From: Chryseobacterium camelliae
Lineage (GTDB): Bacteria; Bacteroidota; Bacteroidia; Flavobacteriales; Weeksellaceae
Length of the DNA stretch: 64,000 nt
Reading direction: 5' to 3'
Assembly: GCF_027920545.1 (NCBI RefSeq)
Contig: NZ_CP115859.1
Span: forward strand, 1,240,001-1,304,000
Within the stretch, counting starts at the first letter, position 1. Every line of letters starts with the position of its first letter. This document shows positions 54,275-62,724 of this stretch, one piece after another. Below the pieces are notes generated by a model. That model was given only the letters and a program-made list of their open reading frames with translations. It did not search any database and was not told the origin of the DNA. A program made the translations under genes and the position numbers.

Positions 54275-54802
54275 TTAACTGCGGAAATAATGTCCGTTAC
54301 TTTCAAAATAATCAAACATTATACTCCGTGCTGTTGCACTCCAATCTATAACAACCCAATTAGGAATATTAAACGTATCATCTTCGTAAAGCCATTGTAC
54401 AAAATCTTCATCACTAGAATATTCGCCGTAATAAAAATTGTTTACATACTCATAAATGCTTTGAAAATCCATTTTACCTAAACAATCAATACAGGCTATA
54501 AAAACTTCAATATCGTGTCCAGAATCATATATTTGTAGTGCGATTTCGTAAATCTCAGACGATAGATGACACTCACTAATCAATCCGAGTTTTACAAACA
54601 GTTCGCACCCTTCATAATCGGAAATCATGAACTCGGGGTCTGATTCGTCTTTGTGTAATTCTCGCATTACTTCCAGTAGCTCGTCATAATCTGAATAATC
54701 TCCGAGATTTAACCATTTGCCGTAAAGGCTTGAATTGTTGTACTTAGCGTACGTTGACACATAGATACTCACAGTATCAAGACAATTTCGTAAATTTGTC
54801 AT
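54275..54802 (-). CDS. ardA: ArdA-family antirestriction protein
   Basis: 175 residues from ATG 54802 (MTNLRNCLDTVSIYVST). Family features: IYVSTYAKYNNSSLYGKWL near residues 13-31, DYDELLEVMRELHKDESDP, and FMISDYEGCELF; strongly acidic throughout, as expected of a DNA mimic. ArdA proteins block type I restriction enzymes and help incoming conjugative DNA. A longer frame to 54958 is unlikely because the ArdA domain begins at this Met. It is the clearest sign that the region after tRNA-Gln is mobile. Confidence 0.82.
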   Translation of the reverse strand: MTNLRNCLDTVSIYVSTYAKYNNSSLYGKWLNLGDYSDYDELLEVMRELHKDESDPEFMISDYEGCELFVKLGLISECHLSSEIYEIALQIYDSGHDIEVFIACIDCLGKMDFQSIYEYVNNFYYGEYSSDEDFVQWLYEDDTFNIPNWVVIDWSATARSIMFDYFESNGHYFRS

Positions 54803-55368
54803 GTTGATAAGTTTTAAGCGTGATTTAAAATTTATTGATTCGCCTAGCAGTACGCCAATACTTCTAGGCATTTTTGTTTTTATATTGAACCTTGTACCCA
54901 AAGACACAAGGCTAAAAGTAGCTTGTAAAGATGTATAAATATACAACAAAAACTCCATAAATACAAGTATTTACAGCAGTTTTAACCAAAATATCAACGT
55001 CTGTTAAAAACTTTTTAATCACTCGGAACGCAGGAAAGAAAAAACAGCAGTCTAAAACAAAACTCATCATCCCGGGGGTATGACGAAAAAAGTCCGACAA
55101 CCCATACAGATACCTTTATAGTAGGTACAGACCCGATACATATATGAAAATTTTGATAGTGAAAGGTGAGGGTACTTTTTAAGATGAAAAGTTACTTGTA
55201 CGGGTAAATAGTAGACCAAGTATTTACAATAAGTGAGTTATCATTTTAGGAAAGTCAAACTACATACAAAAGCATTACAATACGTTTATCACAAAGAATA
55301 TTCACATAATAGTTTTTTGAAATAATAGCGACAGTTAATTTGTATATTTAATTTCTAAATCATTCACC
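54803..55368. other. AT-rich intergenic region with one hairpin
   Basis: About 565 bp without a supportable gene. At 54842-54869 an 11-bp inverted repeat (GCCTAGCAGTA / TACTTCTAGGC, one mismatch) lies in the ardA 5' leader and could be an operator or attenuator. No canonical promoter could be placed for the NTPase gene; TTAATTTGTATATTTAA near 55336 is the best partial match. Confidence 0.45.
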
Positions 55369-57255
55369 ATGAAAGAACTTGAAGGAATTATTAAATTTTA
55401 TTTAGACAATGAAACGAATAATGCTATTCTTATTACTGGAGACTACGGAATTGGAAAGACATATTATTACAAGAATATTTTATCTGAAGAAATCGCAAAA
55501 AAAGAAACCTATCATGACGCAAGCAAAAAATATAAACCCATTTTAGTTTCTTTATTTGGATTATCGACACTTGAAGATATACAAACTCAAATATTTTTAA
55601 GTCTATACCCTATTTTAGAAAATAAAAAAGTTAAAATAGGTGCTGCAATTGGAAAGACTTTTCTAAAAGCTATTATGAATTTTAAGGATTGGGGCAATTA
55701 TTATGAAATAATATCAGAAGTTGGAATTAATAAAAAAGATTTAATAAGCTTTAATAACTTAGTAATCTGTTTTGATGACTTAGAGCGTGTAAGTCCAAAC
55801 TTTCAAATAGAGGAATTGATTGGTTTTATAAACTCTTTAACAGAAAGCAATAATGCTAAAATAATAATCATTGCAAACGAGAATCAAATTAATAAAGAAA
55901 ATTTTATTCATTTAAAAGAAAAAGTTATTGGCAATACGATTGAATATACTCCCGATATTGAAACAGTCTACGATAGTTTAATTTCAAAGAAGTATAATGG
56001 AATGCCAACTTATAAAAAATTTCTAGTTGAACAAAAAGAATATATTCTCCAAAACTTTGCACCTTATACCAATAATATCCGCACCTTACATTTTATATTA
56101 ACATATTACCATAATATACATTCATATTTAAGTTTAAATTCCACAAATTATAAATTTATAAATGAAAACATACACACGATTTTTAATTTAACTTTAAAAT
56201 TTATCATAACAGTTGCTATTGAATACAAAAAAGGAGCTTTGTCATTTAGAAAAAAAACAGATATAGATAATTCTAATTTTGATATTTCCGATATTTCACT
56301 TGAAAAATTAAATTTTAAACGATATATCCAAAATAATCAGGAAGAACTTCCTAAGTCTTATAAAGAAATTTTCTTAGAAAAATATTATGATAAAGAACAA
56401 TACGTCTATTTTGAATCTATTTTTAATTTTATAACAGGAGGAAATATTTTCGATGAGAAATTATTCATTCAAGAATTAATGATTCATTATAATGTCAAAA
56501 ATGACATCATTCCTTCACATTACAAGGTATTTAATAAACTTAAATATCCTGAAGTTTTTAACTTAAACAATAATGATTACATAAAACTTACAAAAGAGTT
56601 ATTAAAATATTCTGATGCCGGTCTTTTTAATATAGGAGACTATATAACTGTCTTTTATTATATAGCAAGATTTAATAACCCACTAAAATTCCGTTCTTTA
56701 GAAAAAATAGAAAAACGTATTATTAAAGGAATTAGAAAAGGAAAAAATAATTATGAATATATTCCTACTTTAGAAATGTTTTTAACTATCAATAAAAATG
56801 CTGAATATTATACTAATTATTTAAATATTAAAAAAGTAATCATTGCAATTAACAATGAAAAGAAGAGAATGGTTGAGAAAATCGAATCTGAAAATCTTCA
56901 AAAATTATACAATAATGATTTTGATAGTTTTAAAGAAAACTTATTAAATAAAGAATATTCTCCTATCTTAAATTCTTTGGATGCTGGAAAATTTTACACA
57001 TTTTACATGAATGCTGAATTATCAACTAAATGGAAAATCAATTCCCTATTGAAACATAGATATAGGCAAAACTTATATGAAATTCTAAATAATGAACTTC
57101 AATTCTTAGAAGTTATATATATAAAAGTCCAAAACAAAACAAAGAGAATAGCTAACAGTGGTTTAGAGTTTTTTGTTTATGATGACTTTAAAAATACTCT
57201 TTATAATACAATTGAAAATATGAAAAATTTCAAAACACCCTTGGATGATATATAA
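55369..57255 (+). CDS. KAP-like P-loop NTPase, putative defence or mobile-element protein
   Basis: 628 residues. Walker A is ITGDYGIGKTYYYKN (about residues 22-36); Walker B is LVICFDDLERVSPNFQ (about 128-143), with IIIIANENQIN as the sensor strand. The DDLER form of Walker B is typical of KAP-type NTPases. No membrane helices, and the C-terminal 400 residues are helical, charged and unassigned. It lies downstream of ardA in a strongly AT-rich stretch and stands alone. Single KAP-like NTPases in islands are candidates for phage defence, but this is inference. Confidence 0.65.
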   Translation: MKELEGIIKFYLDNETNNAILITGDYGIGKTYYYKNILSEEIAKKETYHDASKKYKPILVSLFGLSTLEDIQTQIFLSLYPILENKKVKIGAAIGKTFLKAIMNFKDWGNYYEIISEVGINKKDLISFNNLVICFDDLERVSPNFQIEELIGFINSLTESNNAKIIIIANENQINKENFIHLKEKVIGNTIEYTPDIETVYDSLISKKYNGMPTYKKFLVEQKEYILQNFAPYTNNIRTLHFILTYYHNIHSYLSLNSTNYKFINENIHTIFNLTLKFIITVAIEYKKGALSFRKKTDIDNSNFDISDISLEKLNFKRYIQNNQEELPKSYKEIFLEKYYDKEQYVYFESIFNFITGGNIFDEKLFIQELMIHYNVKNDIIPSHYKVFNKLKYPEVFNLNNNDYIKLTKELLKYSDAGLFNIGDYITVFYYIARFNNPLKFRSLEKIEKRIIKGIRKGKNNYEYIPTLEMFLTINKNAEYYTNYLNIKKVIIAINNEKKRMVEKIESENLQKLYNNDFDSFKENLLNKEYSPILNSLDAGKFYTFYMNAELSTKWKINSLLKHRYRQNLYEILNNELQFLEVIYIKVQNKTKRIANSGLEFFVYDDFKNTLYNTIENMKNFKTPLDDI

Positions 57256-57316
57256 TTTATATATTTGTAGCTAGAATTTTATCGAAAAAATATAAAGCGT
57301 TAGCTTTTATTCTGTA

Positions 57317-57423
57317 CAAGGAAATCTGGTACATTTCAAATACAGCACAGAATAAACAGTTGATGCCCATGCTATGCGTGGGCTATACTTGTTTGTGCTG
57401 TATGGTTTACCAGAACCTCCTTG
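57317..57423. other. large structured element (nested imperfect hairpin)
   Basis: Four stems nest on one axis: CAAGGA/TCCTTG (57317-57322 with 57418-57423), TCTGGTA/TACCAGA (57325-57331 with 57408-57414), ATACAGCACA/TGTGCTGTAT (57340-57349 with 57394-57403), and GCCCATGC/GCGTGGGC (57365-57372 with 57376-57383). This is 31 pairs with small asymmetric bulges. It could be a structured RNA or an extruding recombination site. The flanks 57256-57316 and 57424-57503 hold no gene. Confidence 0.6.
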
Positions 57424-57503
57424 AACAAATTAAGTTATAGTTCCACGCTTTCTGCATTTAATAACCTTTCACTTTAGGGACTGAGTGATACAATAAATCA
57501 CTT

Positions 57504-58025
57504 ATGAAAAAAATTACCATTTCCGTATGTCTTTTACTCGGAATCCTTTGCTTTTCTCAATCTATTACCAGAAAATACAATTCATACTATGATAGATATG
57601 AATATTATGAGCCAAATGGTAGCATGATTAGCTATGAAAAGTATAACAGCTTCACTAAACAATGGGAAATGTATAATGTTGATGGTACGGCAGTTTCAAG
57701 TACAGCTCGCAAGCCTACACAATACCGTGACCCACAAGAACTGAATATTTCAAGTTTAGGAAATGCCACAACTATTTTACAAAATAGATATAATAATAAT
57801 GTTCAGCAAGTTCAAAATACTATAAACACCATATCTAATCAAATCAATAGTTTAGATATAACTGATGAACAAAGAAAACTTATCTCTGATACTTTTCAGA
57901 AAAGTTGCATTAATGAGATAAATAGAACAAGAATCAATTATGCATCGGCAAATGAAACTAGCCGTGTTATACAGTGGCTATATGATTCTGTGAATACCAT
58001 AATTAGAAATGTTACAGCTAATTAA
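57504..58025 (+). CDS. exported hypothetical protein (173 aa)
   Basis: A Sec signal peptide (ITISVCLLLGILCFSQS) precedes a tyrosine-rich segment with a short repeat (YNSYYDRYEYYEPNG, then YEKYNSFTKQWEMYNVDG). A helical, Asn/Gln-rich C-terminal half follows (NNNVQQVQNTINTISNQINS). I recognise no family. It is the first gene of a four-gene set on one strand (6, 19 and 6 bp apart), of which at least three members are exported. Confidence 0.55.
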   Translation: MKKITISVCLLLGILCFSQSITRKYNSYYDRYEYYEPNGSMISYEKYNSFTKQWEMYNVDGTAVSSTARKPTQYRDPQELNISSLGNATTILQNRYNNNVQQVQNTINTISNQINSLDITDEQRKLISDTFQKSCINEINRTRINYASANETSRVIQWLYDSVNTIIRNVTAN

Positions 58026-58031
58026 TCTCTC

Positions 58032-59027
58032 ATGAAAGAAAAGACAACTATTCAGATTGACCGTAATATACCTAAATCAATTCTGACAGGTTTTATATTA
58101 GCATTTTTGACTGTTTTTGCATCAGAGCATTTTAGTACATTTTCGTACATCCCAAATTTAAACACACCTAGTATTGATAATGAGGGGAAACTTATTTTAA
58201 GTGGAACGTATGACCCCACTACAACTCCCGTAGGAGCATTATACCAAACAACTCCATTTGGAACAAAGATAGATTTGCCTACGAATGGCATGATGTGTAG
58301 TCAGCTACTGTACGATTCTGAGTTCAAGAGCTACTCCAACAAAGGTGTGTTGTATGCAAAGTCTGTTTTTAGCGATTACAAATATCTCCTGCTATTTTGG
58401 ATAGCATACACTCTTATCGTCCTGTTTTTCAAAAGATACCGTCTAAAGGTTTTGATTCTGATTCTACCAATCCTAGGTATCAATTGTAATAAGTCTAAGC
58501 ATGAGCCAACACGAAACTGTATAAGACCCATAGATACCGCAAAAACCGACTCAAACACAACAAACGCAATAACACCTCAAAACACATCCGAAACAAACAT
58601 AAAACATTCGTTTGTAGTCTTCAAGGTAAAAGATAAATACTTCGGAAAAGAATCTGTAATTGTAACAGGAATTTTTAACACACCTTATACTATTAAAACG
58701 GATGAGGAATATATGATTTTAGACGATACACAGGCAAAATGCAACGCTTATCTATTTGACAAAAACATTCTTGAAAGATACATGATGAGATTCGACAGTT
58801 ACGCAGAAGCCAGTCAGGAAAAAGAACGAATCTCTAACATCCGCAATACCACAACTACTCAATCTTCTGTAAAGGAAAAATGGACTCCAAAAACTTTAAC
58901 CAAAGAGGAACAGGAGCAGATTATTAGAGATTGGAAAAGCATCACACCCGAAGAACATAAAGAAGCTGAAAGAATGCAGACTGAATATGAAATCTGGGAA
59001 AATGAACAAAAAAGAAACTACAATTAA
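58032..59027 (+). CDS. hypothetical membrane protein (331 aa)
   Basis: Two hydrophobic regions: SILTGFILAFLTVFASEHF near residues 16-34, and YLLLFWIAYTLIVLFF with LKVLILILPILGIN near 112-145. These place an about 80-residue loop outside the cytosol and a soluble 180-residue C-terminal domain inside or out. The C-terminal part is polar and charged (KEEQEQIIRDWKSITPEEH). No family is recognised. It starts 6 bp after the previous stop, so translation is likely coupled. Confidence 0.5.
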   Translation: MKEKTTIQIDRNIPKSILTGFILAFLTVFASEHFSTFSYIPNLNTPSIDNEGKLILSGTYDPTTTPVGALYQTTPFGTKIDLPTNGMMCSQLLYDSEFKSYSNKGVLYAKSVFSDYKYLLLFWIAYTLIVLFFKRYRLKVLILILPILGINCNKSKHEPTRNCIRPIDTAKTDSNTTNAITPQNTSETNIKHSFVVFKVKDKYFGKESVIVTGIFNTPYTIKTDEEYMILDDTQAKCNAYLFDKNILERYMMRFDSYAEASQEKERISNIRNTTTTQSSVKEKWTPKTLTKEEQEQIIRDWKSITPEEHKEAERMQTEYEIWENEQKRNYN

Positions 59028-59046
59028 TCTCAAAAATAAATCAATT

Positions 59047-59358
59047 ATGAAAAAACTATTTTTCACACTAGTATTAGCAACGACACCTGTATTATTTTTT
59101 GCGCAGGAAGAGAAACCAAAAGAAACTGCAAAAGAGTGTGATTTACCTAAAGATTTCAAAGAGCCAATTAAAAACAAACGACTAAAAAAGTTTGTAGCAA
59201 TTGACAACGGAGTTGAGGAAAAAGAAGTAATCATTATCAGAGCACAAAATGGTCTTGGAAGTGGAATCTATACTGCTTGCGTGAAGGGGCAGCCAATCCA
59301 ATATCAAAAGATGGGAACAGTGTTTATGAGAGAAGGAAATAATCCCTTCAAAAAGTAA
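59047..59358 (+). CDS. small exported hypothetical protein (103 aa)
   Basis: ATG at 59047 is chosen because it starts a signal peptide (LFFTLVLATTPVLFFAQEE); an in-frame start at 58987 would overlap the previous gene. The mature part is short and charged, with two Cys (ECDLP, ACVKG) that may form a disulphide. No family is recognised. Third gene of the set. Confidence 0.5.
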   Translation: MKKLFFTLVLATTPVLFFAQEEKPKETAKECDLPKDFKEPIKNKRLKKFVAIDNGVEEKEVIIIRAQNGLGSGIYTACVKGQPIQYQKMGTVFMREGNNPFKK

Positions 59359-59364
59359 TTAATT

Positions 59365-59754
59365 ATGAAAAACCTATTAGTAGCTGTATTACTCATAGTA
59401 TCTACAATCTGTTTCGGGCAAAAATCCCAGATGAAAACAGAGTACGTAAAATACAGGCAAAACAAAGGTGGATATTGGAGTGAGTGGAGTGCATTAAAGA
59501 AAACATCCGTCACAGTAACCATAAATGCAGATGAACAAAGAATCATAGTAAATTCAAGTCCGAAGGAAACGTACAGAATCCTTGATTTCAAACCAACACA
59601 ATATATTGATGATAGTTTGGTTCAGGATTATTATTGCGTGGATTCAAGCGGTAAAAAATGTATTGTAACGTTTGTGATAAGTAAAAGTGAAAGTGCTATA
59701 ATCAATCTCAAATATAATAATTGGGAATATATTTACAGCGGATATTTATTGTGA
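59365..59754 (+). CDS. small exported hypothetical protein (129 aa)
   Basis: Signal peptide LLVAVLLIVSTICFGQKS, then a beta-rich mature domain (YWSEWSALKKTSVTVTINAD, IVNSSPKETYRILDFKP). Two cysteines, in YYCVDSSGKKCIVTF, could pair. Proteins of this size with this pattern often appear beside toxin or phage genes in Bacteroidota, but no family can be assigned. Its last codons lie inside the upstream direct repeat of the toxin cassette. Confidence 0.5.
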   Translation: MKNLLVAVLLIVSTICFGQKSQMKTEYVKYRQNKGGYWSEWSALKKTSVTVTINADEQRIIVNSSPKETYRILDFKPTQYIDDSLVQDYYCVDSSGKKCIVTFVISKSESAIINLKYNNWEYIYSGYLL

Positions 59755-59891
59755 TATTGAGCCTTGACCTTATGGGTTGAGGCTTATTTTTTTAATCTCT
59801 GTAAACACCCATAAATGGAGATGTTAATAGAATCTGCTACATAGTACCAATACATACTATAAATTTATATCTAATATTACCTTACTTATAT
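59746..59891. repeat. upstream copy of the about 115-bp direct repeat (cassette boundary A)
   Basis: 59746-59862 is nearly identical to 62725-62839; differences are a few substitutions and two T residues. Similarity fades but continues to CTTATAT at 59891. It holds a terminator hairpin, AGCCTTGACC/GGTTGAGGCT (59760-59784), followed by T residues. The second copy follows the immunity gene, so the pair frames the toxin cassette. Confidence 0.9.
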
Positions 59892-59939
59892 CACTCTCAA
59901 ACCAACCTAAACATTCTAATTGGGAAATTGGAAAAAAAC

Positions 59940-59974
59940 ACGTCAAGTTTTGGCGTAGTCAAGATTTAGCTTTG
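59940..59974 (+). promoter_or_regulatory. promoter and 17-bp inverted repeat of the HESFH toxin
   Basis: ACGTCAA-GTT-TTGGCGT (59940-59956) is the sister of the RHS-operon site, including TTTG. A 14-bp spacer is followed by TAGCTTTG (59967-59974). The outer G-C pair of the RHS copy is an A-T pair here, so pairing is kept. The ATG follows 45 bp later. Confidence 0.75.
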
Positions 59975-60019
59975 CTTTAGAAATATTTAAACAAAATATT
60001 AATATCTAAAACACAGCAT

Positions 60020-62149
60020 ATGAACGAATTTGATGACGAATTTGGTGATTTATCCCAGTTCAAAATACTCTCTTTTGAAGAGGTAAATCAAGGATTTACA
60101 GGAAACAATGCTTTTACCAACACAATTATCAACAAAGATGACTCTCCTGATTATAGAAGCCCATTTCACGATTATAGAAATACTCCTTTAGGATACTCTT
60201 ATCTTACTGATAATCCCATATCAGTTTTTGCATCAACAGGTGTAAACGACAAAGGAGTTAAAGGATACGAATATAATGCTCAGGTACTACCTTGTGAGAA
60301 TGGTTCTCAGGTATTGGGAAGTTATAACGCCAACAAAAGGAAACCTCAAAGCCTTTTTCTTTTTTATGAAAAGCCAGATGCTAAAAAATCCAACTTTGCT
60401 GGTGGCTTTTATATTGCCAAGATGGGAGATTATTTTGTTCAGCTTTTTAAGAGATTCCCTGAGCCATTACCTTCTAATATTGGAGGGAAATTCTTTAAGA
60501 ATATTACTTCTATGGAAGATGAAGCCGCTTACTTGGCTCAATTAGCTTATACTTACTATGGAGATAAGATTAATGCAACACTTGTTCGTGATGCATTAAT
60601 GAGAGAGTATCAGTTTTATACTGGCGACAGAAGATTTGAAGAAATTATAGGAAACATCATCTCAATTCCCGCTGATGCATTTGGATGGTGTGCAGAACAT
60701 TTGGAAGATTTTAAACCCACAGAAAAAAATTATAATCCAGAAGCTAAAGACTATTCCCCCATAATTCCTCTGATAGGAACTGTTAACATGAATAAGATAT
60801 CAGAGTTCTTTGAAAATTTAGGAAATAATCCTTTTGTTCAGGGAACACAAGTCGCTTTTACTCAAGTCTGGGAGTTGGTAAAGCAGGCATCAAGTAAGGT
60901 AAAAGATGTTTCCATTGAACATCTTCCTGATGCTTTCAAAGGACTTGTAGAGAAAATCAGTAGCATCATTAATACTATTAAGAATTTTCTTAATGACATT
61001 CAAGAAGAATTGGTAGATTTAGCAAAGAAGGGAGTTGAAGTTCTTAAAATAGCCAATGCATTTTACTGTGGCGTTAACAGTGGTATTATTGGGCTTTTAC
61101 AATGTATTTTATATATTCTACAGTTTCTTTTTCAGCCCACAACAACACTTTCTTACGAGCAGTACAAAAACAGGAGGGATTTGTTGGAGAAAGCGGAAGA
61201 AGTATTAGACTGGATTCTTGTAAATGGTCCAATATTTTTGAAAGGAATTAAAAATCTTTTCAACTCAAGTGGAGGAATCTCCAAGTCTGACTTTGAAAGG
61301 ATGTTTGACATATTAAAAAAATATTGGAACGGTACTTCTCGTTATACTGTTGCATATTATTCAGGAGTTATTGGTTTTGAGTTTGTTATAAATATTTTAC
61401 TTCTGATTTTCACGGAAGGTGCAGGTAATATTATAAAAGGAACAACTTACGTACAAAAAGCAGCAAGTTTGTTAAAAGTAATTACGAGGGAAGCAATGTC
61501 TGCTGTAACATTAGGAATTACAGATTTATTAACGTTTCTTACACGATTTATTGTTAGATTTGGAAAGGCATGTGCAAAAGGATTTAAATCTTTTATAAAA
61601 TGGGTGGAGGAATTATTTTCTGGATTGAAAAAAGGTAAGAGTCTTGATGAAATTTTTGAAAATAGTCATATAGAAGGAATTGGTAGGTATGGAGGTAAAA
61701 TTTTATCTGAGACAGAGATAGAAGATTGGGCTAAAATTTTAAAAAAGAAATTCGGAACTAAGCTTGAAAGAGTGGAAAGCTTTGATAGCCCTACTGTCCT
61801 AGCTGCTTTTGACCCTAGCACTAATACTATAAAATATGTTGATGATGTAACTGAATATCTTATAACACACGAATCTTTTCATGCAGAAGAAATGTCTAAA
61901 ATTGGATTTAAAGCATATACTAAAAATGCACATATTAAAGATACGCCTTGGACGATTGAAAATAGGATACATGAATATATGAGAGAAAAATATGTTTATG
62001 AAAGATTGGTACAACATTCAAAAAAACATAAATTTAATCCAGAAGAGTTAAGCACACCTCCTTTTGGTCATGCTTATCAATATTTTGACACAATAAAGTT
62101 CAAATTAGAAATTTTATTAAAAGAAAACAACATACCTTTTCCTAATTAA
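60020..62149 (+). CDS. polymorphic toxin with HExxH (zincin) C-terminal tip (709 aa)
   Basis: No signal peptide, in contrast to the RHS protein. The N-terminal about 250 residues (RDALMREYQFYTGDRRFEEI and SIPADAFGWCAEHLEDF) form a delivery-type region I cannot name. A helical middle has two hydrophobic stretches (IGLLQCILYILQFLF and GVIGFEFVINILLLIF). The last about 140 residues carry LITHESFHAEEMSKIG, an HExxH zinc-protease motif, with following glutamate-rich helices; this is the arrangement of metallopeptidase toxins. An effector of a contractile system is a possibility. The immunity gene follows 11 bp later. Confidence 0.75.
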   Translation: MNEFDDEFGDLSQFKILSFEEVNQGFTGNNAFTNTIINKDDSPDYRSPFHDYRNTPLGYSYLTDNPISVFASTGVNDKGVKGYEYNAQVLPCENGSQVLGSYNANKRKPQSLFLFYEKPDAKKSNFAGGFYIAKMGDYFVQLFKRFPEPLPSNIGGKFFKNITSMEDEAAYLAQLAYTYYGDKINATLVRDALMREYQFYTGDRRFEEIIGNIISIPADAFGWCAEHLEDFKPTEKNYNPEAKDYSPIIPLIGTVNMNKISEFFENLGNNPFVQGTQVAFTQVWELVKQASSKVKDVSIEHLPDAFKGLVEKISSIINTIKNFLNDIQEELVDLAKKGVEVLKIANAFYCGVNSGIIGLLQCILYILQFLFQPTTTLSYEQYKNRRDLLEKAEEVLDWILVNGPIFLKGIKNLFNSSGGISKSDFERMFDILKKYWNGTSRYTVAYYSGVIGFEFVINILLLIFTEGAGNIIKGTTYVQKAASLLKVITREAMSAVTLGITDLLTFLTRFIVRFGKACAKGFKSFIKWVEELFSGLKKGKSLDEIFENSHIEGIGRYGGKILSETEIEDWAKILKKKFGTKLERVESFDSPTVLAAFDPSTNTIKYVDDVTEYLITHESFHAEEMSKIGFKAYTKNAHIKDTPWTIENRIHEYMREKYVYERLVQHSKKHKFNPEELSTPPFGHAYQYFDTIKFKLEILLKENNIPFPN

Positions 62150-62160
62150 AAATATTAAAA

Positions 62161-62439
62161 ATGAAAGAACAAGCACTTATAGAACAAGTTGAAAACTACC
62201 TTTTAAATTCTAGTACAGATTTTGTTAAAAATAGCATTGAATATGTAGGAATTAGAGAAAATCACGTAATTTCTAATGAAAAACCTAAAGATTATTATTT
62301 TCTAAGCTATGACGCAGTTGTTGACGAAAACAATCAATATAGTACAAAATCGTATTTTGTATTAATAGATAAAATATCTCAAAAGATTTCTTATATATTA
62401 GGACCTCAATCATTGGAAAAAATTGAAGATACTGAGTAA
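62161..62439 (+). CDS. putative immunity protein of the HESFH toxin (92 aa)
   Basis: 92 residues, acidic, cytosolic. It contains DYYFLSYDAVVDENNQY and SYFVLIDKISQKISYILGP, suggestive of a compact beta fold. It begins 11 bp after the toxin stop, is small, and is inside the same direct-repeat frame, as immunity genes normally are. No family could be named; the role is inferred from location. Confidence 0.6.
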   Translation: MKEQALIEQVENYLLNSSTDFVKNSIEYVGIRENHVISNEKPKDYYFLSYDAVVDENNQYSTKSYFVLIDKISQKISYILGPQSLEKIEDTE

Positions 62440-62568
62440 AAAACTTTTTGATAACAAGAGGCATTTTTGTCAACTAAGAAATGGTATTTTAAGTTCAGAT
62501 ATATTTAAAATTCTTACAACAAATTGCCTATGTACTTGAAAGTAATAATTTATTAATCTAAATAATTA

Positions 62569-62599
62569 GCCTTGACAAAATTGTCAGGGTTATTTTTTT
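62569..62599 (+). terminator. terminator after the immunity gene
   Basis: CCTTGACAA (62570-62578) pairs with TTGTCAGGG (62581-62589) with one wobble, two-base loop, and a T run follows. Confidence 0.85.
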
Positions 62600-62724
62600 A
62601 TATTGTACATCCAAATACCATAGCAAATGGAAAAAGATTACGAGCAGAAGAAACAAGTTTAGTAACTATCAGACTATGTCCGTGGGCAAGTAGAAAAGTT
62701 AAATTCGGCAAAATAAGACAATGC

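Noticed and set aside
54912..55100. 62-codon minus-strand frame upstream of ardA
   Set aside because: Overlaps the leader of ardA, has no family features, and its start has no promoter or ribosome-binding site.
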